A stretch of DNA of 64,000 nucleotides from the NCBI RefSeq assembly GCF_012928505.1, contig NZ_JABBJN010000007.1, positions 1-64,000 of the forward strand. Reading direction: 5' to 3'. Of this stretch, positions 42,933 to 51,122 are shown one piece after another. Position 1 is the stretch's first letter. Every line of letters begins with the position of its first letter. The notes beneath the pieces were generated by a model. It did not search any database. It saw nothing but the letters and a program-made list of their open reading frames with translations, and had not been told where the DNA came from. The position numbers and the translations under genes were made by a program. Origin of the DNA: Achromobacter sp. Bel (GTDB lineage: Bacteria > Pseudomonadota > Gammaproteobacteria > Burkholderiales > Burkholderiaceae_B).

Positions 42933-45092
42933 ATGACTGCAACGACCCTTTCCTTCCCCTCTCCCGGCCTGCTGCGCCGCTGGCTGCCGTCCCTGGCCTG
43001 GATCCTGGCCCTGGGCGGCATGGTCGCCGTCCTGGTGCTGCACATTGAATCTGTACAGGCCGCGCGCGGCATCCAGGGCGGATTCGGCTTCCTGTTTCAA
43101 GCCGCGGGCTTTCGCATTTCAGAAAGCCTGCTCGCCGTCTCGCCGGACGACCCGTACTGGATGTCCATCGCCGCCGGCCTGGTCAATACGCTGACCGTGG
43201 CGGCCGTGGCCATTCCGCTTGCGACCGCGCTGGGCATCGCACTGGGCCTCATGCGCCTGTCGACCCATCCGCTGGCCGCGCGTTGCGCCGCCGTCATCGT
43301 GGCGCCGCTGCGCAACACGCCCGTGCTGCTGCAGCTGTTCGTGTGGTACGGACTGCTGCTGCGGCTGCCGGACATGCGGCAAGCGTGGTCGCCGCTGCCT
43401 TCCGTGCTGCTGTCCAACCGCGGACTGGCCTTGCCCGCCGTGCAGGGCGGGCTGCCGTACGCCGCCGTCTTGCTGCTTGCCGTGGCGGTGGGCTGGCGCG
43501 CGAAGCGCCGCTGGGGCAACGGCGCCACATTCGCAACATTGGCCGTCGCCGCATTGGGCTGGACCTTGCTGCCGGCCATGCAGGTCGACCTGCCGGTCAA
43601 ACGCGGCTTGGGCCTGCAAGGCGGTTGGCAACCCAGCATCGAATTCGCGGCGCTGCTGATCGGTTTGGTCGTCTTCCATGCGGCCTACATCGCCGACATC
43701 GTACGCGCGTCAGTACGCGCCGTCCCGGTCGGGCTGGTCGAGGCCGGCCAGGCAATGGGCCTCGCGCCTTGGGGCGTGCTGCGGCGGGTGATCGCCCCCT
43801 ACGCCACGCGCGTCGCCCTGCCCCCCTACGCGAACCAGTGCCTGGCACTGGTGAAGAACAGCACGCTGGCGATCGCCATCGGCTACCAGGAATTGATGGC
43901 CGTCATCAATACCGCCATCACACAGACTGGCCTGGCGCTCGAGGGCATTGCATTGGCCGTGTTGGCCTATCTGACGGTGGCGCTGGTGTTGGGCGGCGGC
44001 TTGTCGGCCTGGAACGCGCGCCATGCCCGGCACGACCCCGGCGACACCCACGGCGCGAGGCTCAGCGACCGCCCCCTCTGGCGCGAGGCGGGAAGCGATC
44101 CGCATCCGTGGCGCGGCAAAATCCTGTCGGCGGCATTGACCGTGCTGTCGGCCGTCTCGGCCTGGACGCTGCTGGAATGGGCCGTGATGCACGCCGTCTG
44201 GCGGGGCGACCCCGCGGCCTGCGCCAACGCCGCCGGCGCCTGCTGGGCGGCCGTGGGAGAGAACCTGCCGCTGCTCTTCTTCGGCACCATGACGCCCGCC
44301 GACCGCTACCCGGGCTTCATCGCCTGCGCGGCGCTGCTGGGCGGAATCGGGTTGACGCTGGGCGCGCGCCGCCTGCCCGCCCGCGTGCGTGCCGCAACGC
44401 TTGCCGTCCTGCTGCTGATCGTCGTCAGCGCATTGACCGGTTGGCCGTGGGGCGGCGCCTTGATCGGCCCCCAGCGCTGGGGCGGGTTGCTGGTGACGTT
44501 GATCCTGTCCATCGCCGCCTTGGCGGCCGCCGTGCCGCTGGCCTTTGCGCTGGCGCTGCTGCGCCGCTCCGGCAGTCGCGCAGCTTCGCTCGCCGCCGCC
44601 GGCCTGGTTGAAGCCGTGCGCGGCGTCCCGCTGGTGACGCAGCTGCTGTTCGCCTCTTTTGTCTTGCCCATGTTGCTGGGCGGCGGGGTTTCCAAGTTCA
44701 GCATGGCGCTGGCCGCGCTGACGCTGCACACCGCCTGCCTGCTGGCCGAAGTGCTGCGCGGCGCGCTGCAGGCCATCCCGCCGGGCCAGATGATGGCGGC
44801 GCGCGCACTGGGCATGGGCCCGGCCACGGCCTATGCCACGGTCATCTGGCCGCAGGTCCGCCGCATCGCCGCCCCCGCCGCGCTGGGCGTCTTCGTGGGC
44901 GCCGTCAAAGACACGTCGCTGGTCAGCATCATCGGCGTGTTCGACGTGCTGGGCGCGGCCAAGGCCGTGGTCGCCGGCACCGACTGGCGGCCCTATCACG
45001 TCGAGGTATACCTGGCGGTGGCGCTGCTGTATTTTGCGGCCAGCCTGGCGTTGTCGAAGGTTGCGCGGCGGATGGAGGCGCATGCCGCCTAG
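42933..45092 (+). CDS. Fused amino-acid ABC permease (AapQ-AapM in one chain)
   Basis: 719 residues read as one uninterrupted frame. Residues ~1-385 correspond to an AapQ/BztB permease: VNTLTVAAVAIPLATALGIALG, PLRNTPVLLQLFVWYG and the coupling loop EAGQAMGLAPWGVLRRVIAPYATR. Residues ~400-719 correspond to AapM/BztC: VEAVRGVPLVTQLLFASFVLP and the loop MAARALGMGPATAYATVIWP. These are normally two proteins that pair in the membrane. A ~40-residue polar linker (NARHARHDPGDTHGARLSDR) joins them. No AapP-type ATPase gene follows; the next gene is a convergent LysR. An ATG at 42933 is preferred over a GTG-type start at 42918. Confidence 0.85.
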   Translation: MTATTLSFPSPGLLRRWLPSLAWILALGGMVAVLVLHIESVQAARGIQGGFGFLFQAAGFRISESLLAVSPDDPYWMSIAAGLVNTLTVAAVAIPLATALGIALGLMRLSTHPLAARCAAVIVAPLRNTPVLLQLFVWYGLLLRLPDMRQAWSPLPSVLLSNRGLALPAVQGGLPYAAVLLLAVAVGWRAKRRWGNGATFATLAVAALGWTLLPAMQVDLPVKRGLGLQGGWQPSIEFAALLIGLVVFHAAYIADIVRASVRAVPVGLVEAGQAMGLAPWGVLRRVIAPYATRVALPPYANQCLALVKNSTLAIAIGYQELMAVINTAITQTGLALEGIALAVLAYLTVALVLGGGLSAWNARHARHDPGDTHGARLSDRPLWREAGSDPHPWRGKILSAALTVLSAVSAWTLLEWAVMHAVWRGDPAACANAAGACWAAVGENLPLLFFGTMTPADRYPGFIACAALLGGIGLTLGARRLPARVRAATLAVLLLIVVSALTGWPWGGALIGPQRWGGLLVTLILSIAALAAAVPLAFALALLRRSGSRAASLAAAGLVEAVRGVPLVTQLLFASFVLPMLLGGGVSKFSMALAALTLHTACLLAEVLRGALQAIPPGQMMAARALGMGPATAYATVIWPQVRRIAAPAALGVFVGAVKDTSLVSIIGVFDVLGAAKAVVAGTDWRPYHVEVYLAVALLYFAASLALSKVARRMEAHAA

Positions 45093-45121
45093 AAGGCATC
45101 GCCCTCCTCGTCTTTGCGCAA

Positions 45122-46105
45122 TCACCCCGCCCGAGACCCCAAAGGCGTGCGGTTCAGAAAGCGGTCGAACGCATTCAGATACGCCACTTCGACCGCCGTG
45201 AGTTTGCGCTGTTTGTGCCAGGTCAGGAAGACGTCCATCTCGGCCACGGATTCGGCCGGCGGCAAGCGCCGCAGTTCGCCGTTGACCACATCCTGGCGGA
45301 TCAAGTGTTCCGGCAGGAAGCTCAATCCGATGCCGGCCACCACCATGCGCCGGACTTCTTCGATATTGGACGACGTACCCACGATCCGGCCCGTGAACCC
45401 CTGCTGGTCGCGGAAGATAGTCAGCGGAGACAGCGTGTCGCCGATCTGGTCGCTGGCGAAGCACACGAAATTCTGATCCATCAGGTCTTCGATGCTGACC
45501 CGCTGCTTGGAGAAAAGCGGATGATGGCGCCCGCAGACGACCGCGTAGTGGTGGCGCAGGAACAGGCGGCGTTCCAGCCCATCCACGGGTTTGCGGCACA
45601 GGCAGATACCCAGCGCCGGCACGCGTTTGGTCAGCGCATCCAGGATGGCCGCGCTGGGCAGCACGTCCATATGGAATTCGATCTTGGGGTAACGCCGATG
45701 GAATTGCGCCAGGAAGTCGTCATATGCCGGGCTTTGCACCTTGCTCATCACCAGCAGCCGCAGCGTTCCCGCGATTTCGGCCTTGTCCTGGGTCGCGGCG
45801 TTCTCGATGCGCGCCATCGTGCCGTACATGTCGCGGGCGATCGCGTAGATCTCGTCGCCCAGGCCCGTCAAGCGGAATTCGCCGTTGCGCCGGTGCAGCA
45901 GCAAGCCGCCCACCGCCTCTTCCAGTCGCTTGAGCGCCTGGCTGACCGCAGGCTGGCTCAGATGAAGCGCCTGCGCCGCCCGGCCGACCCCGCGCTCCTG
46001 CACCACGAACATGAAGGTGCGCAGCAGGTTCCAGTCCATGCGTTCGGGCGCAAGCGTCAGCGCGGTGGGCGGCGAGGTCGGTTTTCGGGCGGGCGGCTGA
46101 GGCAT
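45122..46105 (-). CDS. LysR-family transcriptional regulator
   Basis: 327 residues from the ATG at 46105; ATGs at 46039 (MDWNLLRTFMFVV) and 46159 are alternatives. The helix-turn-helix is AAQALHLSQPAVSQALKRLEEAVGGLLLHRR. It is the last gene on the strand after the MHS transporter and the acetylpolyamine amidohydrolase, 70 bp behind the latter, and probably regulates that operon in response to a polyamine-like compound (inference from position). Confidence 0.82.
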   Translation of the reverse strand: MPQPPARKPTSPPTALTLAPERMDWNLLRTFMFVVQERGVGRAAQALHLSQPAVSQALKRLEEAVGGLLLHRRNGEFRLTGLGDEIYAIARDMYGTMARIENAATQDKAEIAGTLRLLVMSKVQSPAYDDFLAQFHRRYPKIEFHMDVLPSAAILDALTKRVPALGICLCRKPVDGLERRLFLRHHYAVVCGRHHPLFSKQRVSIEDLMDQNFVCFASDQIGDTLSPLTIFRDQQGFTGRIVGTSSNIEEVRRMVVAGIGLSFLPEHLIRQDVVNGELRRLPPAESVAEMDVFLTWHKQRKLTAVEVAYLNAFDRFLNRTPLGSRAG

Positions 46106-46175
46106 GGCTTCGCGGACGGGATCAAAAAAATGGACGGATTCCGAACCCCCGCTGGCCATGCCGGCGCCGCGCGCC

Positions 46176-47195
46176 TCACCTGCCGGCCAGCCCCGCAAAA
46201 AACCGCGACGCGTTGGATTCCAACCCTTCGATATAGTAGCCGCCTTCCTGCACGATCAGCGTCGGCAGCCGCAGGCCCCCGACCTCGCGGCCCAGGCGCT
46301 CGAAGCCGTCTTCCGTGACGCTGACCATGGCCTGGGGGTCTTTCTCGAAGATGTCGAAGCCCAGCGACAGCACCAGCGCGTCCGGCTGGAACAGGTCGAT
46401 CGCGCGGCGCGCCTGGGCCAGGCGGTCGAAGAACACGGATTCGGGCGACCCGTGGGGCATCGGCAGGTTGATGTTGTAGCCGTAGCCCTCGCCCGCGCCG
46501 CGCTCGTCCTCGAAGCCCGCGACCACGGGGTAGAAGTTCTCGGGATCGCCGTGGATCGACACATACAGCACGTCATTGCGCTCGTAGAAGATCTCCTGGA
46601 TACCCTGGCCGTGATGCATGTCGGTATCCAGGATCGCCACACGCCGGTACCTCGACCGCAAGTGCTGGGCGGCAATGGCGGCGTTGTTCAGATAGCAGAA
46701 CCCACCTGCGGCGTCGCGACGCGCATGGTGGCCGGGCGGCCGGCAGATCGCGTAGGCGTGGCGGTCGCCCGCCAGCACGGCTTCGGCGCCGGCGACCGCG
46801 CACTGGGCCGACCAATAGGCCGACTGCCAGGTTTGCGGACCCACCGGGCAACTGCCGTCGGCCAGGTAGCGACCGGCCTTGGCCAGCACACCGCGCAGCG
46901 CGTTGGGTTCGCGCACGAACACGTTGGAGACGACTTCGCCGCCCCAATCGCCCGGCAGCTTCATCCAGTCTTCATGGGCGCTTTGCAGGAATTGCAGATA
47001 GTCCAGGGAATGCACGGCCGACAAGGCCCCCGCGCCGTGATCAGCCGGCGTCTGCACGTCGAATCCCAGCTTCTTCGCCGCTTGCACCAGGCCGTCCAGC
47101 CGCGCGGGCACTTCCTGGGGCGTGCGCATCTTGCCGCGCGAAAAATATGTCTGCGGATGGTGCAGCTTCTGGTCGTCGTGAAAAAATGCCTTCAT
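46176..47195 (-). CDS. Acetylpolyamine amidohydrolase (class II HDAC family)
   Basis: 339 residues, the length of bacterial acetylpolyamine amidohydrolases. The catalytic set is complete: His pair H156-H157 (RPPGHHARRD), zinc ligands D192 and H194 (LDTDMHHGQG) and D281 (LSLGFDIFEKDP), and Tyr320 (QEGGYY). The positions run parallel to those of the Mycoplana ramosa enzyme as I recall them. It would deacetylate N-acetylputrescine, N-acetylcadaverine or similar in the cytoplasm. It overlaps the upstream MHS transporter gene by 4 bp, suggesting uptake and deacetylation of the same compound. Confidence 0.87.
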   Translation of the reverse strand: MKAFFHDDQKLHHPQTYFSRGKMRTPQEVPARLDGLVQAAKKLGFDVQTPADHGAGALSAVHSLDYLQFLQSAHEDWMKLPGDWGGEVVSNVFVREPNALRGVLAKAGRYLADGSCPVGPQTWQSAYWSAQCAVAGAEAVLAGDRHAYAICRPPGHHARRDAAGGFCYLNNAAIAAQHLRSRYRRVAILDTDMHHGQGIQEIFYERNDVLYVSIHGDPENFYPVVAGFEDERGAGEGYGYNINLPMPHGSPESVFFDRLAQARRAIDLFQPDALVLSLGFDIFEKDPQAMVSVTEDGFERLGREVGGLRLPTLIVQEGGYYIEGLESNASRFFAGLAGR

Positions 47196-48544
47196 GCTTG
47201 CTGATCCTTCAGTTGGAATTGCTCGGTGCGCTGGCCAGCATTGCCCAGCAGCAGGACGGAAACCAGGGAAAGCAAAGAAATCGCCGAAAACAGCAACGCC
47301 AGCGGCCACCACTGGCCCTTGAAGTTCTCGGCCAGCACGGTGCCCAGCAACGGCGTCAAACCGCCGAAGATCGCGCCCGACAGCTGATAAGCCATCGAGA
47401 TCCCGGTGTAGCGGATGCTCGTCGGAAAGCTGTCGCTGACGTAGCCCGCGATCACCGCGTAGTAGGCGCCCATGAAGAATACCGCCACGCCGACGCCCAG
47501 CGTAATACTGGTAAGCGAGCCCTGGTCGACCAGGTTGAACATGGCGTAAGGCGTGAACATCGACACGAAGGCCATCGCGCCCAGGAACCGCAAGTTGCCG
47601 ACCCGGCTGGCGATATAGGCGGCCAGCGGCGTAATGAAGAATTGCATGATCGACACGACCAGCAGGCAGTCCAGGATCACCGCCCGGTTCAGGCCCACGT
47701 ACTGCGTGGTGTAGGCGATCATGAACGTGTTGGTGAAGTAGAAGCCGGCAATGCCCAGCACGTTGGCGCCAACCGCCAGTATCAGCAGGCGGGGCGCGCC
47801 GCGCAGCACCTGCGCAAGCGGCGCCTGGGCGGGTGTGGCCGGCTTGTGGGACGGGGTGGCCTTGGCGCGGTCGGCCTGCGCCTGCTTGTCAGCCAGGAAA
47901 TCCGGCGATTCGTTGACGCTTAGCCGGATCACGAAGCCCACGATCAGCAGCACCGCCGAAAACAGGAACGGCACGCGCCATCCCCAACTGAGAAACGCCT
48001 CGTCATCCAGGCCCGTCACCAGCTTGAACATCAGCATCGACAGGATCAGCCCGGCGGGGCTGCCCAATTGCGCGAACGACGCGAAGAAGGTGCGCTTGTT
48101 CTTGTCCGGCGAATGCTCGCCGGCCATCAGCACCGCCCCGCCCCATTCGCCCCCCACGGCGATCCCTTGCACAATGCGCAGCAGGATCAGCAGGACGGGC
48201 GCCCAGAAGCCAATGGACGCATAGGTGGGCAGCAGCCCGATCAGCACGGTCACCGTGCCCATCATGACCAGCGTGATCACCAGGGATTTCTTGCGGCCGA
48301 TCTTGTCGCCGATATGGCCGAAGATCGCGCCACCCAACGGCCGGGCGAAGAAGCCCACCGCGAACGTGCCCAAGGCGGCCAGGGTTCCGTAGAAGCCTGT
48401 GGCCGATGGGAAAAATAGCTTGCCGAACACCAGCGCCGCGGCGGTGGCGTAGATGTAGAAGTCGTACCACTCGATCATCGTGCCGACGAAAGCGGCGCTC
48501 GACGCGCGCACCGGCTGGTGCCCCGTCGCAGGTTTTCCCCTCAT
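47192..48544 (-). CDS. MFS transporter of the metabolite:H+ symporter (MHS) family
   Basis: 450 residues with twelve predicted helices. MIEWYDFYIYATAAALVFGKLFFP, then RPLGGAIFGHIGDKIGRKKSL and GGEWGGAVLMAGEHSP, are signatures of the MHS family (KgtP, ShiA, ProP). These import organic acids, osmolytes or similar by proton symport. Translational coupling with the amidohydrolase suggests an acetylated amine as substrate. An inverted repeat 63-77 bp upstream may control the operon. Confidence 0.87.
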   Translation of the reverse strand: MRGKPATGHQPVRASSAAFVGTMIEWYDFYIYATAAALVFGKLFFPSATGFYGTLAALGTFAVGFFARPLGGAIFGHIGDKIGRKKSLVITLVMMGTVTVLIGLLPTYASIGFWAPVLLILLRIVQGIAVGGEWGGAVLMAGEHSPDKNKRTFFASFAQLGSPAGLILSMLMFKLVTGLDDEAFLSWGWRVPFLFSAVLLIVGFVIRLSVNESPDFLADKQAQADRAKATPSHKPATPAQAPLAQVLRGAPRLLILAVGANVLGIAGFYFTNTFMIAYTTQYVGLNRAVILDCLLVVSIMQFFITPLAAYIASRVGNLRFLGAMAFVSMFTPYAMFNLVDQGSLTSITLGVGVAVFFMGAYYAVIAGYVSDSFPTSIRYTGISMAYQLSGAIFGGLTPLLGTVLAENFKGQWWPLALLFSAISLLSLVSVLLLGNAGQRTEQFQLKDQQA

Positions 48545-48606
48545 GTTTATCTCTCTTACGGTAGGTTGAGGTCTATCAGCCCGCTGTTATAGCCCCGGCC
48601 CCACCA

Positions 48607-48621
48607 TAAGAAAAATTCTTA
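48607..48621. promoter_or_regulatory. Inverted repeat before the MHS/amidohydrolase operon
   Basis: TAAGAA (48607-48612), AAA, TTCTTA (48616-48621): a perfect palindrome in a strongly AT-rich patch. A TATAAC -10-like hexamer on the minus strand lies about 20 bp downstream of it. The placement fits a LysR activator site next to a -35 region. Confidence 0.5.
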
Positions 48622-48680
48622 TTTCTTATCCGCCAAATTACTTTGGCTAATGAGTAAAAACCCTTATTTTCATGCAATTG

Positions 48681-48697
48681 CGCGCTGCCGCTGCGCG
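48681..48697 (-). terminator. Possible stem-loop after ubiT
   Basis: CGCGC (48681-48685) and GCGCG (48693-48697) with a 7-nt loop lie directly behind the ubiT stop on the minus strand. An A/T-rich stretch with a T-run follows only after about 20 bases, so terminator function is uncertain. Confidence 0.3.
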
Positions 48698-48698
48698 T

Positions 48699-49136
48699 CT
48701 AGCCCGCTACCCCATTTAGCCGCTGCAACCAGGCCGGACGCGGCGCGGCGTCCAGCCAGTTCTTCACGATCAGGCCAAGCTCGGTGTCGCCCGAAATCCG
48801 CAGGCGGCGTTGAAAGAACAAGGTGTCCGCGTCGGTTTCCGCCCGCATCAGGCTGAACAGGTCGGCCAGCTTGGCGCCCAACTCCAGTTCGCAAGGAGCC
48901 CGGTCCCACGCCGGCCGGAATGCACCGTCGCGCACCGTAAAAGCACTACGCAGGCCCAGGTCTTCGATGGTGATGCCGAAACTGCGGCCGTTCAGTTCCG
49001 GCGTAGGCTGCAGCCAATTCAGCCGTCGCGCCAGCTCCAGCCCCGCCACGAAGTGCAGCGAGACAAACGGTGCGGGCAGGCGCCGGCCCAGGCGTGCGAC
49101 CCACGCCGGCGGGTCCAGGTTCAAGGCGGTGCTCAT
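48699..49136 (-). CDS. ubiT: Ubiquinone biosynthesis accessory factor UbiT (SCP2 domain)
   Basis: 145 residues with a single SCP2 lipid-binding domain (FVAGLELARRLNWLQPTPELNGRSFGITIEDLGL, then FSLMRAETDADTLFFQRRLRISGDTELGLIVKNWLD). UbiT binds ubiquinone intermediates and is needed for oxygen-independent ubiquinone synthesis. The ubiV stop overlaps its ATG by 4 bp. Position beside ubiUV and the nar cluster makes the assignment firm. Confidence 0.88.
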   Translation of the reverse strand: MSTALNLDPPAWVARLGRRLPAPFVSLHFVAGLELARRLNWLQPTPELNGRSFGITIEDLGLRSAFTVRDGAFRPAWDRAPCELELGAKLADLFSLMRAETDADTLFFQRRLRISGDTELGLIVKNWLDAAPRPAWLQRLNGVAG

Positions 49137-50032
49137 GCCGCGGCCTCCAGCAATTCGATGCCGGAGCGGCCGTGGTAATAGCCGTTGCACCGGCCGATGC
49201 CGGCGGGCGGCGCAACCGGCATGGGTTCGCCGCCGCCACGCGTCGCGTCCAACGCGGCCACCGCCTCCAACGTGCCGGCCGACTGCGGGCTGACGCGCAG
49301 GACGTCGACGCCCATGCGGGCGAGCTCGGGCGCCTGCGCCAGCAAGTCCAGGCACGCGGCGGATTGCACCTGGATGCCATTGATGCCCAGGAATTCGCGC
49401 GACTCGCGGGTGCGCATGTCCAGCCCGTCCGGGTGTTCGATGCAACGGAAGCCGCAATCGTCCTTCTTCAGCCGGAAATGCCGGGCGGTAAAGCAGCGCG
49501 CCGAAAAGGCCAGCGCCATGCGGCCCCACACCATCACTTCGGCGGCCAGATCCACCGGGCGCTCCTCCAGCAAGCGCGCCAGCGTGCCGCCATCCATTTC
49601 CAGCGGCGCCACGAAGCGCACCGCGCCCTGGCTGGCCAGCCATTGCAGCGTGCCGCCGTGATAGGCGTTGACGTGGGGGCCCGCCACGAAAGCACGGCCC
49701 GCCAAGTGCCGCACGGCGCCCAATTCGCCCGCCTCGACCATGAACTCGTCCTGGCCGCAGAGCTTTTTCAGCGCGTGCGCCTCCGCGCCGGTTTCGATCA
49801 GCGTTCGGCCCGATAGCACCACGGTCTTGCCGGCGGCCCGCAGGTCTCGGGCAAGATCCAGCCAATCGTCCGCACGCAGTTCGTGGCGGCGGCTACAGAC
49901 CGTTTCGCCGAGGTAGAGGATGTCGGCCGGGCTATCGGCCAGATCGGCGTAGAAGTCCAGCGTGCGCTGGCGCGGCCAGTAGTACAGCAACGGGCCGACG
50001 GATATCTGGAATGCGTTCGGTTTCATTTCCAT
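49133..50032 (-). CDS. ubiV: O2-independent ubiquinone hydroxylase subunit UbiV
   Basis: 299 residues, peptidase-U32-like fold. The four Fe-S ligands known for UbiV have matching spacing: Cys in ETVCSRR, then C-x12-C-x3-C in ARCFTARHFRLKKDDCGFRC. GPLLYYWPRQRTLDFYADLADSPADILYLGE is the family opening. UbiU-UbiV hydroxylate the ubiquinone ring without oxygen, using prephenate as oxygen donor. The start is at 50032 (MEMKP), or 50026 (MKPNAF), which would give an ATGA overlap with ubiU. Confidence 0.9.
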   Translation of the reverse strand: MEMKPNAFQISVGPLLYYWPRQRTLDFYADLADSPADILYLGETVCSRRHELRADDWLDLARDLRAAGKTVVLSGRTLIETGAEAHALKKLCGQDEFMVEAGELGAVRHLAGRAFVAGPHVNAYHGGTLQWLASQGAVRFVAPLEMDGGTLARLLEERPVDLAAEVMVWGRMALAFSARCFTARHFRLKKDDCGFRCIEHPDGLDMRTRESREFLGINGIQVQSAACLDLLAQAPELARMGVDVLRVSPQSAGTLEAVAALDATRGGGEPMPVAPPAGIGRCNGYYHGRSGIELLEAAA

Positions 50033-51039
50033 GGACGTTCAAATGCGCCTTGGGTGACTTGGGATCCTTCCGCGTGGCGCGCCAGCAAGGCGTTCCATTC
50101 GGGGCGCGGGGAATAGCGCGCGGCATCGGCATGCACGCTGTCCAGCGCCGCACGCAACGTGGACACCACTTGCGTGACATAGGCCGGGCTGCGTTGACGG
50201 CCTTCGATCTTGATGGCGGACACGCCCATTTCCGCCAGCTGCGGCAACAGGCCGATGGCGTTCAAGCTGGTGGGCTCTTCCAGCGCGTGGTCGGCCTGCC
50301 CGTCGACTTCGAAGCGGCCTTTACACAGGGTGGGATAGGCAGCGGGTTCGCCGGGTTCGTAGCGGTCGATGAGAATGCCGGACAGGCGCGCGTCCATGCG
50401 GCCGTTCTCTTCTACCCAGCGCACGGCGTGCGCGGGGGAACAGACGCCTTTGTTGTTGGGCGAATCGCCGGTGGCGTAGGACGACAGCAGGCAACGGCCT
50501 TCCGCCATGACGCACAAGCTGCCGAAGCCGAAGACTTCGACTTCCACGCTGACGTTGGCGCAGATACGCGCGACTTCGGCCAGGGTCAGCACGCGCGGCA
50601 GCACCACGCGCCGAATGCCAAACTGCTCTTTCATCAGTTCAATGGCATCCGCATGCGTGGCGGAGCCCTGCACCGACAGGTGCAAGCGCAAATCAGGATA
50701 GCGGTCGCTGGCGTAGGCCAGGAGCCCGGGATCGGCCATGATGACCGCGTCGGCGCCCAGCCCATGGGCAGCATCCACCGCGTCGCGCCACTCCTGCGCG
50801 CGGCCTGCCTGCACGAACGTGTTGATGGCGAACAGCACCTGGCGCCCTTTGCGGTGCGCCAGCTCAACGCCAGCCCGGATGTCGCTTTCGGTGAAGTTGA
50901 GCCCGGCGAAGTTGCGGGCATTGGTCGCATTCTTGAGCCCGAGATAGACGGTGTCGGCGCCCGCCTCGATGGCGGCTTTCAGGGCAGCCAGGCTGCCGGC
51001 GGGGGCCACGAGCTCGATGGGAGAGGTTCGAGTTTGCAT
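50023..51039 (-). CDS. ubiU: O2-independent ubiquinone hydroxylase subunit UbiU
   Basis: 338 residues, peptidase-U32 family. Opening IELVAPAGSLAALKAAIEAGADTVYLGLKNATNARNFAGLNFTE matches UbiU. Cluster Cys are in FGFGSLCVMAEGRCLLSS (C-x6-C), NNKGVCSPAHA and YPTLCKGRF. It forms the UbiU-UbiV heterodimer. No Shine-Dalgarno is visible before the ATG at 51039. The FNR-type promoter upstream predicts transcription starting at about the ATG, so the mRNA may be leaderless. It follows narL by 83 bp on the same strand. Confidence 0.92.
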   Translation of the reverse strand: MQTRTSPIELVAPAGSLAALKAAIEAGADTVYLGLKNATNARNFAGLNFTESDIRAGVELAHRKGRQVLFAINTFVQAGRAQEWRDAVDAAHGLGADAVIMADPGLLAYASDRYPDLRLHLSVQGSATHADAIELMKEQFGIRRVVLPRVLTLAEVARICANVSVEVEVFGFGSLCVMAEGRCLLSSYATGDSPNNKGVCSPAHAVRWVEENGRMDARLSGILIDRYEPGEPAAYPTLCKGRFEVDGQADHALEEPTSLNAIGLLPQLAEMGVSAIKIEGRQRSPAYVTQVVSTLRAALDSVHADAARYSPRPEWNALLARHAEGSQVTQGAFERPWK

Positions 51040-51046
51040 GCCGGCC

Positions 51047-51088
51047 AGTCTAGGGGCCGGCCGCCATCCGGGCCTTGTCGCAGATCAA
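51047..51088 (-). promoter_or_regulatory. FNR/Anr-type promoter of ubiUVT
   Basis: Read on the minus strand, TTGAT-CTGC-GACAA (51088-51075) resembles the FNR box TTGAT-N4-ATCAA (8 of 10). TAGACT (51052-51047) is a possible -10. The box centre lies 29.5 bp from the start of the -10, exactly the class II FNR geometry (centre at -41.5). Confidence 0.55.
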
Positions 51089-51122
51089 ATCCGACTGCGC
51101 CCGCGCGCCGAAAAACGCGGCG

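Noticed and set aside
43710-45599. A 629-codon open frame on the minus strand
   Set aside because: It lies antisense to the fused amino-acid permease and runs into the LysR gene; its composition (Gln/Arg/His-rich) matches no family.
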